From Streptomyces cavernae (GTDB lineage: Bacteria; Actinomycetota; Actinomycetes; Streptomycetales; Streptomycetaceae): a stretch of DNA of 64,000 bases. Under the pieces are notes generated by a model. That model was not told where the DNA came from, did not search any database, and saw nothing but the letters and a program-made list of their open reading frames with translations. A program made the translations under genes and the position numbers. Position 1 is the stretch's first letter, and each line of letters starts with the position of its first letter. The stretch is from assembly GCF_004023625.1 (NCBI RefSeq), contig NZ_RPDJ01000002.1, positions 248,001 to 312,000 of the forward strand, given 5' to 3'. Below are positions 9,751-18,516 of the stretch, in pieces.

Positions 9751-9867
9751 GCGCTCATATGAGCGCTCAGACGCAAGGTGTACTTCTCCAATGAGTGGCA
9801 CTGAGTGCCACCGTTTGATCGTTCATCGATTGAAATCGAATGCGCCGCTTGGCGCTCGTATGAGCAC
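9751..9867. promoter_or_regulatory. Palindrome cluster in the ppdK leader
   Basis: The 454-bp stretch from 9614 to 10067 holds no convincing gene and is AT-richer than its surroundings. It contains a perfect 16-bp palindrome GCGCTCATATGAGCGC (9751-9766). A 14-of-16 copy GCGCTCGTATGAGCAC lies at 9852-9867. Between them are GTGGCACT-G-AGTGCCAC (9795-9811) and TCGATT-GA-AATCGA (9826-9839). Such spacing suggests paired operator sites controlling ppdK or its promoter. The binding protein is unknown. Confidence 0.55.
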
Positions 9868-10067
9868 CTAAACCCGCAATCGGGTATGGGTCGCTTCAAG
9901 AAGTAAACACAAGCCGTTCGCTTAGTTGAATCGGGCTACCTTTCGATCTACTGGCGGACGAGTGGTTACGTCCGTATGACGCGCAAGTGGACGTACCCAG
10001 ATGCCTTCGATCTGGGTATGTTCCTCGCCGTCAGGGCAGCCACCGCGACGTCGAGGAGTCGAGACTC

Positions 10068-12785
10068 GTGTCGGAAAACAAAGAACCCCGCACAGTGAAG
10101 TTCGTCTACGACTTCACCGAGGGAAACAAGGACCTCAAGGACCTCCTGGGTGGCAAAGGTGCCAACCTCGCCGAAATGACCAACCTGGGGCTTCCTGTTC
10201 CCCCCGGCTTCACCATCACCACGGAAGCCTGCAAGGTCTACCTCGACAGCGGCGAAGAGCCGGTGGCACTCCGTGACGAGGTGACTGCCCACCTCGACGC
10301 CCTCGAGCAGAAGATGGGCAAGAAGCTCGGCCAGCCCGACAACCCGCTGCTCGTATCCGTACGCTCCGGCGCGAAGTTCTCCATGCCCGGCATGATGGAC
10401 ACCGTCCTCAACATCGGCCTCGGCGACAAGTCCGTCCAGGGCCTCGCCAAGCAGGCCGGCGACGAACGCTTCGCCTGGGACTCCTACCGCCGGCTCATCC
10501 AGATGTTCGGCAAGACCGTCCTCGGCATCGACGGCGAACTCTTCGAGGACGCGCTGGAGGCGGCCAAGTCGGCCAAAAAGGTCCAGGTCGACACCGACCT
10601 CGAGGCGACCGACCTCAAGAAGCTCGTCACCAAGTTCAAGAAGATCGTCAAGACCGAGGCGGGCCGGGACTTCCCGCAGGACCCGCGCGAGCAGATGGAC
10701 CTCGCCATCAAGGCCGTCTTCGACTCCTGGAACGGCGACCGCGCCAAGCTCTACCGCCGCCAGGAGCGCATTCCGCACGACCTCGGCACCGCCGTCAACG
10801 TGTGCTCCATGGTCTTCGGCAACCTCGGGCCCGACTCCGGCACGGGCGTCGCCTTCACCCGCGACCCCGCCTCCGGCCACCAGGGCGTCTACGGCGACTA
10901 CCTGCAGAACGCACAGGGCGAGGACGTCGTCGCGGGCATCCGCAACACCGTCCCGCTCGCCGAGCTGGAGCAGATCGACAAGAAGTCCTACGACCAGCTG
11001 ATGCAGATCATGGAGACGCTGGAGAACCACTACAAGGACCTCTGCGACATCGAGTTCACCATCGAGCGCGGCCAGCTCTGGATGCTGCAGACCCGCGTCG
11101 GCAAGCGCACCGCCGGTGCCGCCTTCCGTATCGCGACCCAGCTGGTGGACCAGGGCCTGATCGACGAGGCCGAGGCGCTCCAGCGCGTCAACGGCGCCCA
11201 GCTCGCGCAGCTGATGTTCCCGCGCTTCGACGAGGACGCGAAGGTGCAGATGATCGGCCGGGGCATCGCCGCCTCGCCGGGCGCCGCCGTGGGCAAGGCG
11301 GTCTTCGACTCCTACACCGCCATCAAGTGGTCGCGCTCCGGCGAGAAGGTCATCCTGATCCGCCGCGAGACCAACCCCGACGACCTCGACGGCATGATCG
11401 CTGCCGAGGGCATCCTCACCTCCCGCGGCGGCAAGACCTCCCACGCGGCCGTCGTCGCCCGCGGCATGGGCAAGACCTGTGTCTGCGGCGCCGAGGAGCT
11501 CGAAGTCGACACCAAGCGGCGGCGGTTGACCGTGAACGGCACGGTGGTCGAGGAGGGCGACGTCATCTCCATCGACGGCTCCAGCGGCAAGGTGTACCTG
11601 GGCGAGGTCCCGGTCGTGCCCTCCCCGGTCGTCGAGTACTTCGAGGGCCGGATGCACGCCGGCGCCGACGACGCCGACGAACTCGTCGAGGCGGTGCACC
11701 GCATCATGGCCTTCGCGGACCGCAAGCGCCGGCTGCGCGTACGGGCCAACGCGGACAATGCCGAGGACGCGCTGCGCGCCCGCCGGTTCGGCGCCCAGGG
11801 CATCGGTCTGTGCCGCACCGAGCACATGTTCCTCGGCGACCGCCGCGAGCTGGTGGAACGCCTCATCCTCGCCGACTCGGAGGCAGAGCGCGAGGAGTCC
11901 CTGAAGGAGCTTCTCCCGCTTCAGAAGCAGGACTTCGTCCAGCTCTTCGAGGCGACGGACGGACTCCCGGTCACGATCCGTCTCCTCGACCCGCCGCTGC
12001 ACGAATTCCTCCCCGACATCACGGAGTTGTCGGTCCGCGTCGCGCTCGCCGAGTCCCGCAAGGACGCCAACGAGAACGATCTGCGCCTCCTGCAGGCCGT
12101 CCACCGCCTGCACGAGCAGAACCCGATGCTGGGCCTGCGCGGTGTCCGCCTCGGTCTGGTCATCCCCGGTCTGTTCACCATGCAGGTACGGGCGATCGCG
12201 GAGGCGGCGGCGGAACGCAAGGCGGCGAAGGGCGACCCGCGCGCCGAGATCATGATCCCGCTCGTCGGCACGGTCCAGGAGCTGGAGATCGTGCGCGAGG
12301 AGGCGGACGAGGTCATCGCCGAGGTCGAGGCGGCCACGGGGACGAAGCTGAAGCTGGCGATCGGCACGATGATCGAGCTGCCGCGCGCCGCGCTGACGGC
12401 GGGTCAGATCGCCGAGGCCGCCCAGTTCTTCTCCTTCGGCACCAACGACCTCACGCAGACGGTCTGGGGCTTCAGCCGGGACGACGTGGAGGCATCGTTC
12501 TTCACCGCGTACCTGGAAAAGGGCATCTTCGGTGTCTCCCCCTTCGAGACGATCGACAAGGACGGCGTGGGCTCCCTGGTCAAGGCCGCCGCCGAGGCCG
12601 GCCGCGCCACCCGCCCGGACCTCAAGCTCGGCGTCTGCGGCGAGCACGGCGGCGACCCGGAGTCGGTCCACTTCTTCCACGAGGTGGGTCTGGACTACGT
12701 CTCCTGCTCCCCGTTCCGCATCCCGGTCGCACGCCTCGAGGCGGGCCGCGCGGCCTCGACCTCGACGGGCAGCGACCACCGCTAG
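10068..12785 (+). CDS. ppdK: Pyruvate, phosphate dikinase
   Basis: Interconverts pyruvate, ATP and phosphate with phosphoenolpyruvate, AMP and pyrophosphate, linking glycolysis to PEP supply. The 905 residues match the family. The N-terminal ATP-grasp domain begins with VYDFTEGNKDLKDLLGGKGAN. The swivelling phosphohistidine is His459 in GGKTSHAAVVARGMGKTC. The PEP barrel has LCRTEHMF, and the C-terminal catalytic cysteine is in GVCGEHGGDPESVHFF, near residue 856. GTG 10068 is preceded by GAGGAG at ten bases. The long palindrome-bearing leader implies regulation. The full-length opposite-strand open frame is an artefact of GC skew. Confidence 0.97.
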   Translation: MSENKEPRTVKFVYDFTEGNKDLKDLLGGKGANLAEMTNLGLPVPPGFTITTEACKVYLDSGEEPVALRDEVTAHLDALEQKMGKKLGQPDNPLLVSVRSGAKFSMPGMMDTVLNIGLGDKSVQGLAKQAGDERFAWDSYRRLIQMFGKTVLGIDGELFEDALEAAKSAKKVQVDTDLEATDLKKLVTKFKKIVKTEAGRDFPQDPREQMDLAIKAVFDSWNGDRAKLYRRQERIPHDLGTAVNVCSMVFGNLGPDSGTGVAFTRDPASGHQGVYGDYLQNAQGEDVVAGIRNTVPLAELEQIDKKSYDQLMQIMETLENHYKDLCDIEFTIERGQLWMLQTRVGKRTAGAAFRIATQLVDQGLIDEAEALQRVNGAQLAQLMFPRFDEDAKVQMIGRGIAASPGAAVGKAVFDSYTAIKWSRSGEKVILIRRETNPDDLDGMIAAEGILTSRGGKTSHAAVVARGMGKTCVCGAEELEVDTKRRRLTVNGTVVEEGDVISIDGSSGKVYLGEVPVVPSPVVEYFEGRMHAGADDADELVEAVHRIMAFADRKRRLRVRANADNAEDALRARRFGAQGIGLCRTEHMFLGDRRELVERLILADSEAEREESLKELLPLQKQDFVQLFEATDGLPVTIRLLDPPLHEFLPDITELSVRVALAESRKDANENDLRLLQAVHRLHEQNPMLGLRGVRLGLVIPGLFTMQVRAIAEAAAERKAAKGDPRAEIMIPLVGTVQELEIVREEADEVIAEVEAATGTKLKLAIGTMIELPRAALTAGQIAEAAQFFSFGTNDLTQTVWGFSRDDVEASFFTAYLEKGIFGVSPFETIDKDGVGSLVKAAAEAGRATRPDLKLGVCGEHGGDPESVHFFHEVGLDYVSCSPFRIPVARLEAGRAASTSTGSDHR

Positions 12786-12883
12786 GCCCTCACCGCCAGG
12801 CCCTCACGGGCCTGACAGACCCCGGAGCCGTCGTCGGTAACCTCGACCCTCACCGACGATCACGAACGGCTCCGGACCTCGAA

Positions 12884-12920
12884 GAGAGGGCGGCATCCTG
12901 TGCGGGGATGCCGCCCTCTC
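12884..12920. terminator. Bidirectional hairpin terminator
   Basis: A perfect 15-bp stem (12884-12898 with 12906-12920) closes a 7-base loop. It lies between the convergent ppdK and the small reverse-strand gene. No T run follows, as is usual in Streptomyces. Confidence 0.75.
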
Positions 12921-12942
12921 GCCGTGCGCGAGCCTCTCCGGC

Positions 12943-13218
12943 TCAGCCGGCCGCCCGGCGCTGCCGGAATTCGTGGACGTCGGCGGTGAGCGTGCCGTCG
13001 TGTTGTTCGTAGTGGGAAAGGGCGAGTCCGAGGCCGAAGAAGGTGGGGGCCCATTCTCCGACGAAGATGCCCCATCGGTCGGCGCGGGCGAGGCCGGTGC
13101 CGGGCTCTGCTGTGAGGCTGGTCATCCATGCGGCGACGGTGAGGCCGATGGAGGTGAAAGCGGCCATGTAGGCGTGCTCGCTGCGGACGCCCATTTCGTG
13201 CATTCTCTTGATGATCAT
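12943..13218 (-). CDS. Small conserved membrane-associated protein, function unknown
   Basis: 91 residues from ATG 13218, chosen because GGGAG lies seven bases before it; the frame is open further upstream but without a ribosome site. The text MIIKRMHEMGVRSEHAYMAAFTSI and a hydrophobic stretch near 17-36 suggest one membrane or amphipathic helix. A second weaker hydrophobic stretch is WAPTFFGLGLAL. The C-terminus is Arg-rich. I do not recognise the family. It faces ppdK across a strong terminator, so the two are not co-transcribed. Confidence 0.65.
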   Translation of the reverse strand: MIIKRMHEMGVRSEHAYMAAFTSIGLTVAAWMTSLTAEPGTGLARADRWGIFVGEWAPTFFGLGLALSHYEQHDGTLTADVHEFRQRRAAG

Positions 13219-13475
13219 GGTGTGCTCCCGGTCGGGTGCCGGTCGTGCGGTTGGTTTCCTGAGGTCCTGGCGGCCCGGAAAACTGCACGTCACGGACCTT
13301 TGATCCCAGCAGTGGCCAGGCCCTCGGCAGGTGCTGCCTACAGCTGGAGTGCCCCCTTTTTCCTGGACGGCACCCATTCCCGGACAAATCGCCCATCGCT
13401 TTTCGTGTCACCACTGCTTCACCTGCCGGACCGCGCGGGACGCCCAGCCGGGTGGACGCCCCGCGCGGATACGCG

Positions 13476-14633
13476 TCAGGCCCGGAACGGCCCCGTCACC
13501 TCATACGTGATCCCGCCCGACGAGCTCCCGCTCGTGCCCCGCTGGCTGGAGAAGTAAAGGCGCCTGCCGTCCGGGGAGAACGCTGGGCCCGTGATCTCCG
13601 ACGACGACTGGCCGTCGACGCGGAGGAACGGGGCGATCACGTCGTCCGGGGTGATGACGCAGATCTCCATGTTGCCGCCGTCCTCCGCCACGAACAGGTC
13701 GCCGGAGGTGGTGCCCGTGACGTTGTCCACCCCCGTCAGCGGGGCCGGGCCGGACGTCACCAAGGAGTCGTCGTAGGCGAGTTCGATGGTCTGCGCCGCC
13801 GCGTTGTACTGCCAGACGCGGTTGTCGCCCTTCGTCGTGAACCAGCACGTGTCGTTCGCGTAGTAGCAGCCCTCGCCGCCGTTGAAGCGCTTGGCGCCGG
13901 ACACCTGGTTGCGGGTGGCGGTGGCGCCCGTCGGGTCCGGGACCCGGGCCCAGGTCACCGGGCCGCTGGTGCCCGTGCCGGCGACCAGGACCTCCAGGGT
14001 CCCGGACGACAGGTCGCCCCACGTCGTCGGCCGGAAACGGTAGAAGCAGCCGTCCGACACGTCCTCCGTCATGTAGACGACCCTGCGGACCGGGTCGGCC
14101 GCCGCCGCTTCGTGCTTGAAGCGCCCCATCGCCGCGCGGCGGGTGGCCGCGCCGGCGCCCCACGGATCCGTCTCGTACACGTACCCGCGGTCCACCTCCT
14201 CGCAGGACAGCCAGGTGTTCCACGGGGTCTTCCCGCCCGCGCAGTTCTGCCGGGTGCCGGAGAGGATGCGGTACGCCGCCGTGATCGCGCCCGTCGACGA
14301 GAACTTCACCGCGCTCGCGCCGCCCGACGGGTTGATCTCCGAGTTGGAGACGTAGATCCAGCCGGTGCCGTCCGCGTAACAGGCCCCGCCGTCAGGGGCG
14401 TTGTGCCAGGTGTACGACGTACCGCTGACGGTCTGGCCGGAGCGGGCGATCACCCTGCTGGTGAACCCGCTGGGGAGTCTGATGCCGCGCGCGTCCGGTG
14501 CGCCGAGCGCTCCGTACGGGCCCGTGCCGGGCTGGGCGGGCGCGGCGTACGCGGCGCCGCGCCACAGGGTTCCGCCGAGTACCGCGGAGGAGCCGCCGAT
14601 GACGGCCGCACGCAGGAGGTTACGACGTTCCAC
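13476..14633 (-). CDS. PhoX-like Tat-exported phosphatase (DUF839)
   Basis: Exported beta-propeller protein related to PhoX alkaline phosphatases. The 385 residues start at GTG 14633, with TTGGAGC just upstream. The N-terminus is a Tat signal, ERRNLLRAAVIGGSSAVLGG, ending in a plausible AYAAP cleavage site. Propeller motifs include HNAPDGGACYADGTGWIYVSNSE, broken here as HNAPDGG and WIYVSNSE, then WLSCEEVDRG, FKHEAAAADPV and LFVAEDGGNMEIC. The last three resemble calcium- and phosphate-binding segments of the family. It probably acts on phosphoesters outside the cell. No PHO box was identified upstream. Confidence 0.83.
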   Translation of the reverse strand: MERRNLLRAAVIGGSSAVLGGTLWRGAAYAAPAQPGTGPYGALGAPDARGIRLPSGFTSRVIARSGQTVSGTSYTWHNAPDGGACYADGTGWIYVSNSEINPSGGASAVKFSSTGAITAAYRILSGTRQNCAGGKTPWNTWLSCEEVDRGYVYETDPWGAGAATRRAAMGRFKHEAAAADPVRRVVYMTEDVSDGCFYRFRPTTWGDLSSGTLEVLVAGTGTSGPVTWARVPDPTGATATRNQVSGAKRFNGGEGCYYANDTCWFTTKGDNRVWQYNAAAQTIELAYDDSLVTSGPAPLTGVDNVTGTTSGDLFVAEDGGNMEICVITPDDVIAPFLRVDGQSSSEITGPAFSPDGRRLYFSSQRGTSGSSSGGITYEVTGPFRA

Positions 14634-14762
14634 TTTCGCTCCAAGGGGTGTCGCGACCGGCCCGCCGCCGGTCGGCGGCGGGGCCATGCGCTGACGGACC
14701 CTAGGGGCGCCCGATGGATAAGTCATGGCCGCGCGATGGCGAGCCGGTGCGTTCAAGGCGTC

Positions 14763-15695
14763 TCATCTCTTGAGGTCCTCGTACACCGTCCCCGTCAGCC
14801 GCTCCGACTCCTCCCACAGCATTTCCCCCGCCCGGTCGTCCAGGGTCCAGGGGGCCCGCCACGACTTCGCGGGCGAGCCGCGCCAGCCCAGGAACGCCGG
14901 GCCGGTGAAGGAGTCGGGGCGGACGTCGGGGGCCGTGGCCGCGTACAGCGTGGGCAGCGCGCCCGCCTCGGCGGACTGGGCGAAGTAGCGGTTGCCGATC
15001 CGCATGAAGCGTTCGACCGCCGTGCGGCCCTCCTTGTGGGCGCTCGCGGTCTGCAGGTTGGTGGCGGCGTAACCCGGGTGCGCGGCCGCCGCGACGACCT
15101 CCGAGTCGATCGCGGCCAAGCGGCGCGCCAACTCGTGCACGAACAGCAGGTTCGCCGTCTTCGAGCGCCCGTACGCGGTCCAACGGCCGTACTTCCGCTC
15201 GTTGTTGAGGTCCGTGATGTCGATGTTGGCCGCCGCGTGCATCGTGCTCGACACACTCACCACCCGCGCCCCGGGGGTGCCGAGCAGTAGCGGCAACAGC
15301 AGCCCGGTCAGCGCGAAGTGGCCGAGGTGGTTGACGCCGAACTGGGTCTCGAAGCCATCCGTGGTCCGCCCGCGCGGCACCGCCATCACGCCCGCGTTGT
15401 TGATGAGCAGGGCCAGGTCGTCGTGCTCGCGGCGGTAGGCCGCCGCGAAGTCACCTACGGAACCCAGGTCGCCGAGGTCCAGTCGGATGAACTCGGCCCG
15501 GGCGTCAGGTACTTCCGCCCGCAGCCGGTCGAGGGCCCGTACCGCGCGGGACTCGTCGCGACAGGCGAGCACGACATGTGCCCCGCGCTCGGCCAGGGCG
15601 CGTGCCGTGGGGTAACCGATTCCGCTGTTCGCCCCGGTCACCACGGCGGTGCGGCCGCTCTGGTCGGGGATGTCGCTCGTGTTCCAGCCGGCCAT
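14763..15695 (-). CDS. Short-chain dehydrogenase/reductase
   Basis: NAD(P)-dependent oxidoreductase of the retinol-dehydrogenase/protochlorophyllide-reductase-like SDR group, 310 residues. The Rossmann nucleotide site is VTGANSGIGYPTARAL near residue 20. The NNAGV motif follows DLALLI. Catalytic Ser is in VVSVSSTMH and Tyr/Lys in YGRSKTANLLF. ATG 15695 has GGGAG eight bases upstream. The opposite-strand arrangement with the neighbouring pseudogene gives no pathway clue, and the substrate is unknown. Confidence 0.9.
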   Translation of the reverse strand: MAGWNTSDIPDQSGRTAVVTGANSGIGYPTARALAERGAHVVLACRDESRAVRALDRLRAEVPDARAEFIRLDLGDLGSVGDFAAAYRREHDDLALLINNAGVMAVPRGRTTDGFETQFGVNHLGHFALTGLLLPLLLGTPGARVVSVSSTMHAAANIDITDLNNERKYGRWTAYGRSKTANLLFVHELARRLAAIDSEVVAAAAHPGYAATNLQTASAHKEGRTAVERFMRIGNRYFAQSAEAGALPTLYAATAPDVRPDSFTGPAFLGWRGSPAKSWRAPWTLDDRAGEMLWEESERLTGTVYEDLKR

Positions 15696-15809
15696 GGCTG
15701 ATCTCCCTGTTCCGACGGCGATGGGGACGGGCCCTTTGGATGGGGCCTCAGCCTAGAAGCGGTCGCCCGGATGTGGTGCGGTCCGGGTCTCGCAGATTTT
15801 GTATGACCC

Positions 15810-16236
15810 TTGCCTGACTTCGGGTTCACCCTGGGCCCGGCCGTGGTCGGTGCGATCGCCCTCAGCCGGGCGGCACAGGAGATCAGCGACAAGGTGACGT
15901 CCACCCCGGCACTGAGTCGGGCACTGGAGGCCTTCAAAGCCTCGGCGGCCTCGGCCCCGGCCGGACAGCGGGAGGCGGTGGAGGGCGCCGTCGCGGCGGT
16001 CAACTCCGGCCCGCTCGGCGCCAACGCCGTACCCGCGACCGTCCCCCTGCCCGACGGATCGACGGTTCCGTTCAATCCGCTGAAGGAGACCGCCTTCCAC
16101 GCACTGGGGCAACGCCTACTCGCTCGGCTATCTGATCGTCGGGCTGTGCGCGGTCGCGGTCGCGGTCGTGGCCATGGTCCTCATCGGCGGACGGCGAACG
16201 GACACGTTGATCACGGAGGAGTCGCTGAACGACTGA
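15810..16236 (+). pseudogene. 3' remnant of a DHA2 MFS exporter, frameshifted
   Basis: Only the last two helices of an exporter remain. The first frame reads DFGFTLGPAVVGAIALSRAA followed by an extracytoplasmic loop ending NPLKETAFHAL. At about 16107 a run of four Gs (CTGGGGC) seems to carry one extra base. One frame later the expected continuation GNAYSLGYLIVGLCAVAVAV appears and ends with GGRRTDTLITEESLND and TGA at 16234-16236. There is no N-terminal part upstream and no ribosome site, so the piece is both truncated and frameshifted. A sequencing error could explain the shift but not the missing 5' part. Confidence 0.8.
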
Positions 16237-16312
16237 CCCACCGCCCGCAGCCGCTGACGGCCCGGGGCTCGGTGGCCGGGGGCTCGGTGGCCGGGGGCCT
16301 GCGACGGCGGAA

Positions 16313-16354
16313 GCCCGGCGGCACGGATCCCCGAAGTGGGGCGTGCCGCCGGGC
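16313..16354. terminator. Hairpin terminator downstream of sulP
   Basis: Arms GCCCGGCGGCAC (16313-16324) and GTGCCGCCGGGC (16343-16354) pair perfectly. Four inner CCCC/GGGG bases extend the stem. It lies between the convergent pseudogene and the SulP gene. Confidence 0.7.
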
Positions 16355-16386
16355 TCGAGCCCGGGCCATAGGGGAGACCCGGGCGG

Positions 16387-18516
16387 TCAGCGTGACGCGT
16401 ACTGGTCCGCGTAGTCGTCCGGCATCGGACGGGTGTCCAGGTAGAACCACTCGGCCGTCGGGCCCGGCATCGGACGGTCCATGCCGTGACCCGTCGCCCG
16501 ACCCGTCCCCTGGTTCGCCCACGGGTCGGCGAACGGATCCTGTCCGGGATAGCCGTTGTGATCCTGGAACGGGTCCCCGCCGGAGTAGGAGTTCCCGGCT
16601 GCGTACGGGTCCTTGCCCGCGTACACGTCCTTGCCCGCGTACACGTCCCTGTCCGGGTTCTCCCGATCCTCGGCACCCTTCGAGGACAGGCTCTTCGCCG
16701 GGCCCGGCATCAGCAGTTCCACGCGCAGACCGAGGCCCCGCTGCTGGGCGGTGAACTCCTCGACCTGGTTGCGGCAGGCGTGGTCGAGGTGGGTGACACC
16801 GGTCAGGTCGAGCCGGATGCGCGGCTTGCCCGCCTCGGCGGCCGCCTCCAGGGCCTCGATGACCTGCGGCAGCCGCAGGAACGTCGCGTTGCCGGCCATC
16901 ACGACCTTCGCCGTGTCCTCCTCGATGTGCTGCTTGATGACCGTCTGCGACATCCGCACGGCCGCGAGGACGATTCCGGCGGCGAGACCGAAGAGGACGC
17001 CCTCGAGCAGCGCGGTCGCGAAGATGACCACTGTGGTGAGCGTCATGACGCCGAACTCGCCCCGGTCCTGGCGCCACATCTTCGGGAACTCCTCGGGCGC
17101 GAACAGCTTCCAGCCACTGTGCACGAGGACACCGGCGAGCACCGAGATCGGGATCAGGGCCAGCACCTGGGGCAGCAGCAGCGCGAAGGCCAGCAGCCAC
17201 ACACCGTGCAGCACACGCGAGAGCTTCGTCTTGGCGCCGGCCTGGACGTTGGCCGAACTACGGGCCACGACCGCCGTGATGGGCAGCGCGCCGAGGAAGC
17301 CGGCCACCGTGTTGCCGGCGCCCTGGGCGATGAGTTCGGGGTTGTAGCGGGTGCGCGGGCCGCTGTGCATACGGTCCACGGCGGCGGCGGTGAACAGCGA
17401 CTCCGCCGAGGCGATCACCGTGAAGGTGAGGATGGCGGTGATGATGCCGGGGTCCGCCAGGCCCGCGAACTGCTCGGCGCCGGGCACGTCGACGGAGGCC
17501 AGCAGATTGCCCACCTGCAGCGTCTTGATGTTCACGCCGGGCAGGGAGGCGACCGCGATGCCGATGCCGACGGCGACCAGTGCGGCCGGGACCTTCTTGA
17601 CCGGTCCGGGCACCTTCTTCCACAGGAAGCTGAGCACGATCGTGACGATGCCGAGCCCGGCGGCGATCAACGCCTGCGGGTTGGTCGCGGTGTCCGCGAT
17701 CAGCCCGGGCAGGCCGGCCACGTTCTCGATCGGGGTGCCGGGAGCCTTTGCGTCGGACATCGGGTAGACCTGGCTGAACATCAGCGGCAGCCCGATGCCG
17801 GCGAGCATGCCCTGGACGACGGCGAGGGAGATCGCCTGGAAGAACCGGCCCATACGGAGCAGGCCGAGGGCGATCTGCAGGATGCCGGAGAACAGGACGA
17901 TCACGCCGAGCATCGCCACGCCGAACTCAAGCACGGTCTCCGCGACGAGCGCGGCGAGACCGGCGGCCGGGCCGCTGACCTGGAGGGTGCTGCCGCGTGC
18001 CGCGCCGACCACCAGACCACCGATGACACCGGAGATGATGCCGAGTTCGGCGGAGACCCCGGAGGCGACGGCGACACCGATGCACAGGGGCAGGGCGACG
18101 AGGAAGACGACGAGGGAGGCGGTGATCTCGGTGGCGAGGTCGGACTTCGGCGCCGACTTCGACGACTTCCCGGCCTTCGACGACCTGGCGGATCCCCCCT
18201 TCAGGAACCCCGACATCAAGGGACCGGTATTCGGAGGTGGTTCGGAGGCCCCGGGCTCGGGCCCGTGAGCGGGGTGACCGGGTCCCTGCGTGAATCCCTG
18301 CGGGAACCCCTGTGCCCCTTGTCCCTGCGTCCCTTGCCCCTGAACCCCTTGCCCCTGAACCCCTTGGCCCTGTGCCGCTTGTGTCCCCTGCGTCCCGTAC
18401 AGGAACTGCTCCGCCTGGACGGCCTGCGCGGCCTGCGCCGCCCGCTCGGCCCGTTCGGCGCGGGAGGACGGCTTGCCGTGCGCGGGGTAACGCCCGCGTG
18501 CGTGCGTCCCGCTCAT
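16387..18516 (-). CDS. SulP-family anion transporter with STAS domain (probable bicarbonate transporter)
   Basis: Inner-membrane anion carrier, 709 residues. It has a low-complexity N-terminal tail (about 1-125, Gly-Gln repeats such as QGQGVQGQGTQGQG), then the SulP core from ITASLVVFLVALPLCIGVAV through VSGPAAGLAALV to about residue 550. A STAS domain (AKVVMAGNATFLRLPQ, DLTGVTHLDHAC) is followed by a polar tail with DVYAGK repeats. Its ATG overlaps the stop of the beta-carbonic anhydrase gene by four bases (18513-18516). This coupling suggests that bicarbonate is the substrate. Sulfate cannot be excluded. Confidence 0.88.
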   Translation of the reverse strand: MSGTHARGRYPAHGKPSSRAERAERAAQAAQAVQAEQFLYGTQGTQAAQGQGVQGQGVQGQGTQGQGAQGFPQGFTQGPGHPAHGPEPGASEPPPNTGPLMSGFLKGGSARSSKAGKSSKSAPKSDLATEITASLVVFLVALPLCIGVAVASGVSAELGIISGVIGGLVVGAARGSTLQVSGPAAGLAALVAETVLEFGVAMLGVIVLFSGILQIALGLLRMGRFFQAISLAVVQGMLAGIGLPLMFSQVYPMSDAKAPGTPIENVAGLPGLIADTATNPQALIAAGLGIVTIVLSFLWKKVPGPVKKVPAALVAVGIGIAVASLPGVNIKTLQVGNLLASVDVPGAEQFAGLADPGIITAILTFTVIASAESLFTAAAVDRMHSGPRTRYNPELIAQGAGNTVAGFLGALPITAVVARSSANVQAGAKTKLSRVLHGVWLLAFALLLPQVLALIPISVLAGVLVHSGWKLFAPEEFPKMWRQDRGEFGVMTLTTVVIFATALLEGVLFGLAAGIVLAAVRMSQTVIKQHIEEDTAKVVMAGNATFLRLPQVIEALEAAAEAGKPRIRLDLTGVTHLDHACRNQVEEFTAQQRGLGLRVELLMPGPAKSLSSKGAEDRENPDRDVYAGKDVYAGKDPYAAGNSYSGGDPFQDHNGYPGQDPFADPWANQGTGRATGHGMDRPMPGPTAEWFYLDTRPMPDDYADQYASR

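Noticed and set aside
9966..12779. 937-codon open frame antisense to ppdK
   Set aside because: It mirrors ppdK in the frame opposite GC-rich third positions and has low-complexity Asp/Val/Leu/Gly text with no domain.
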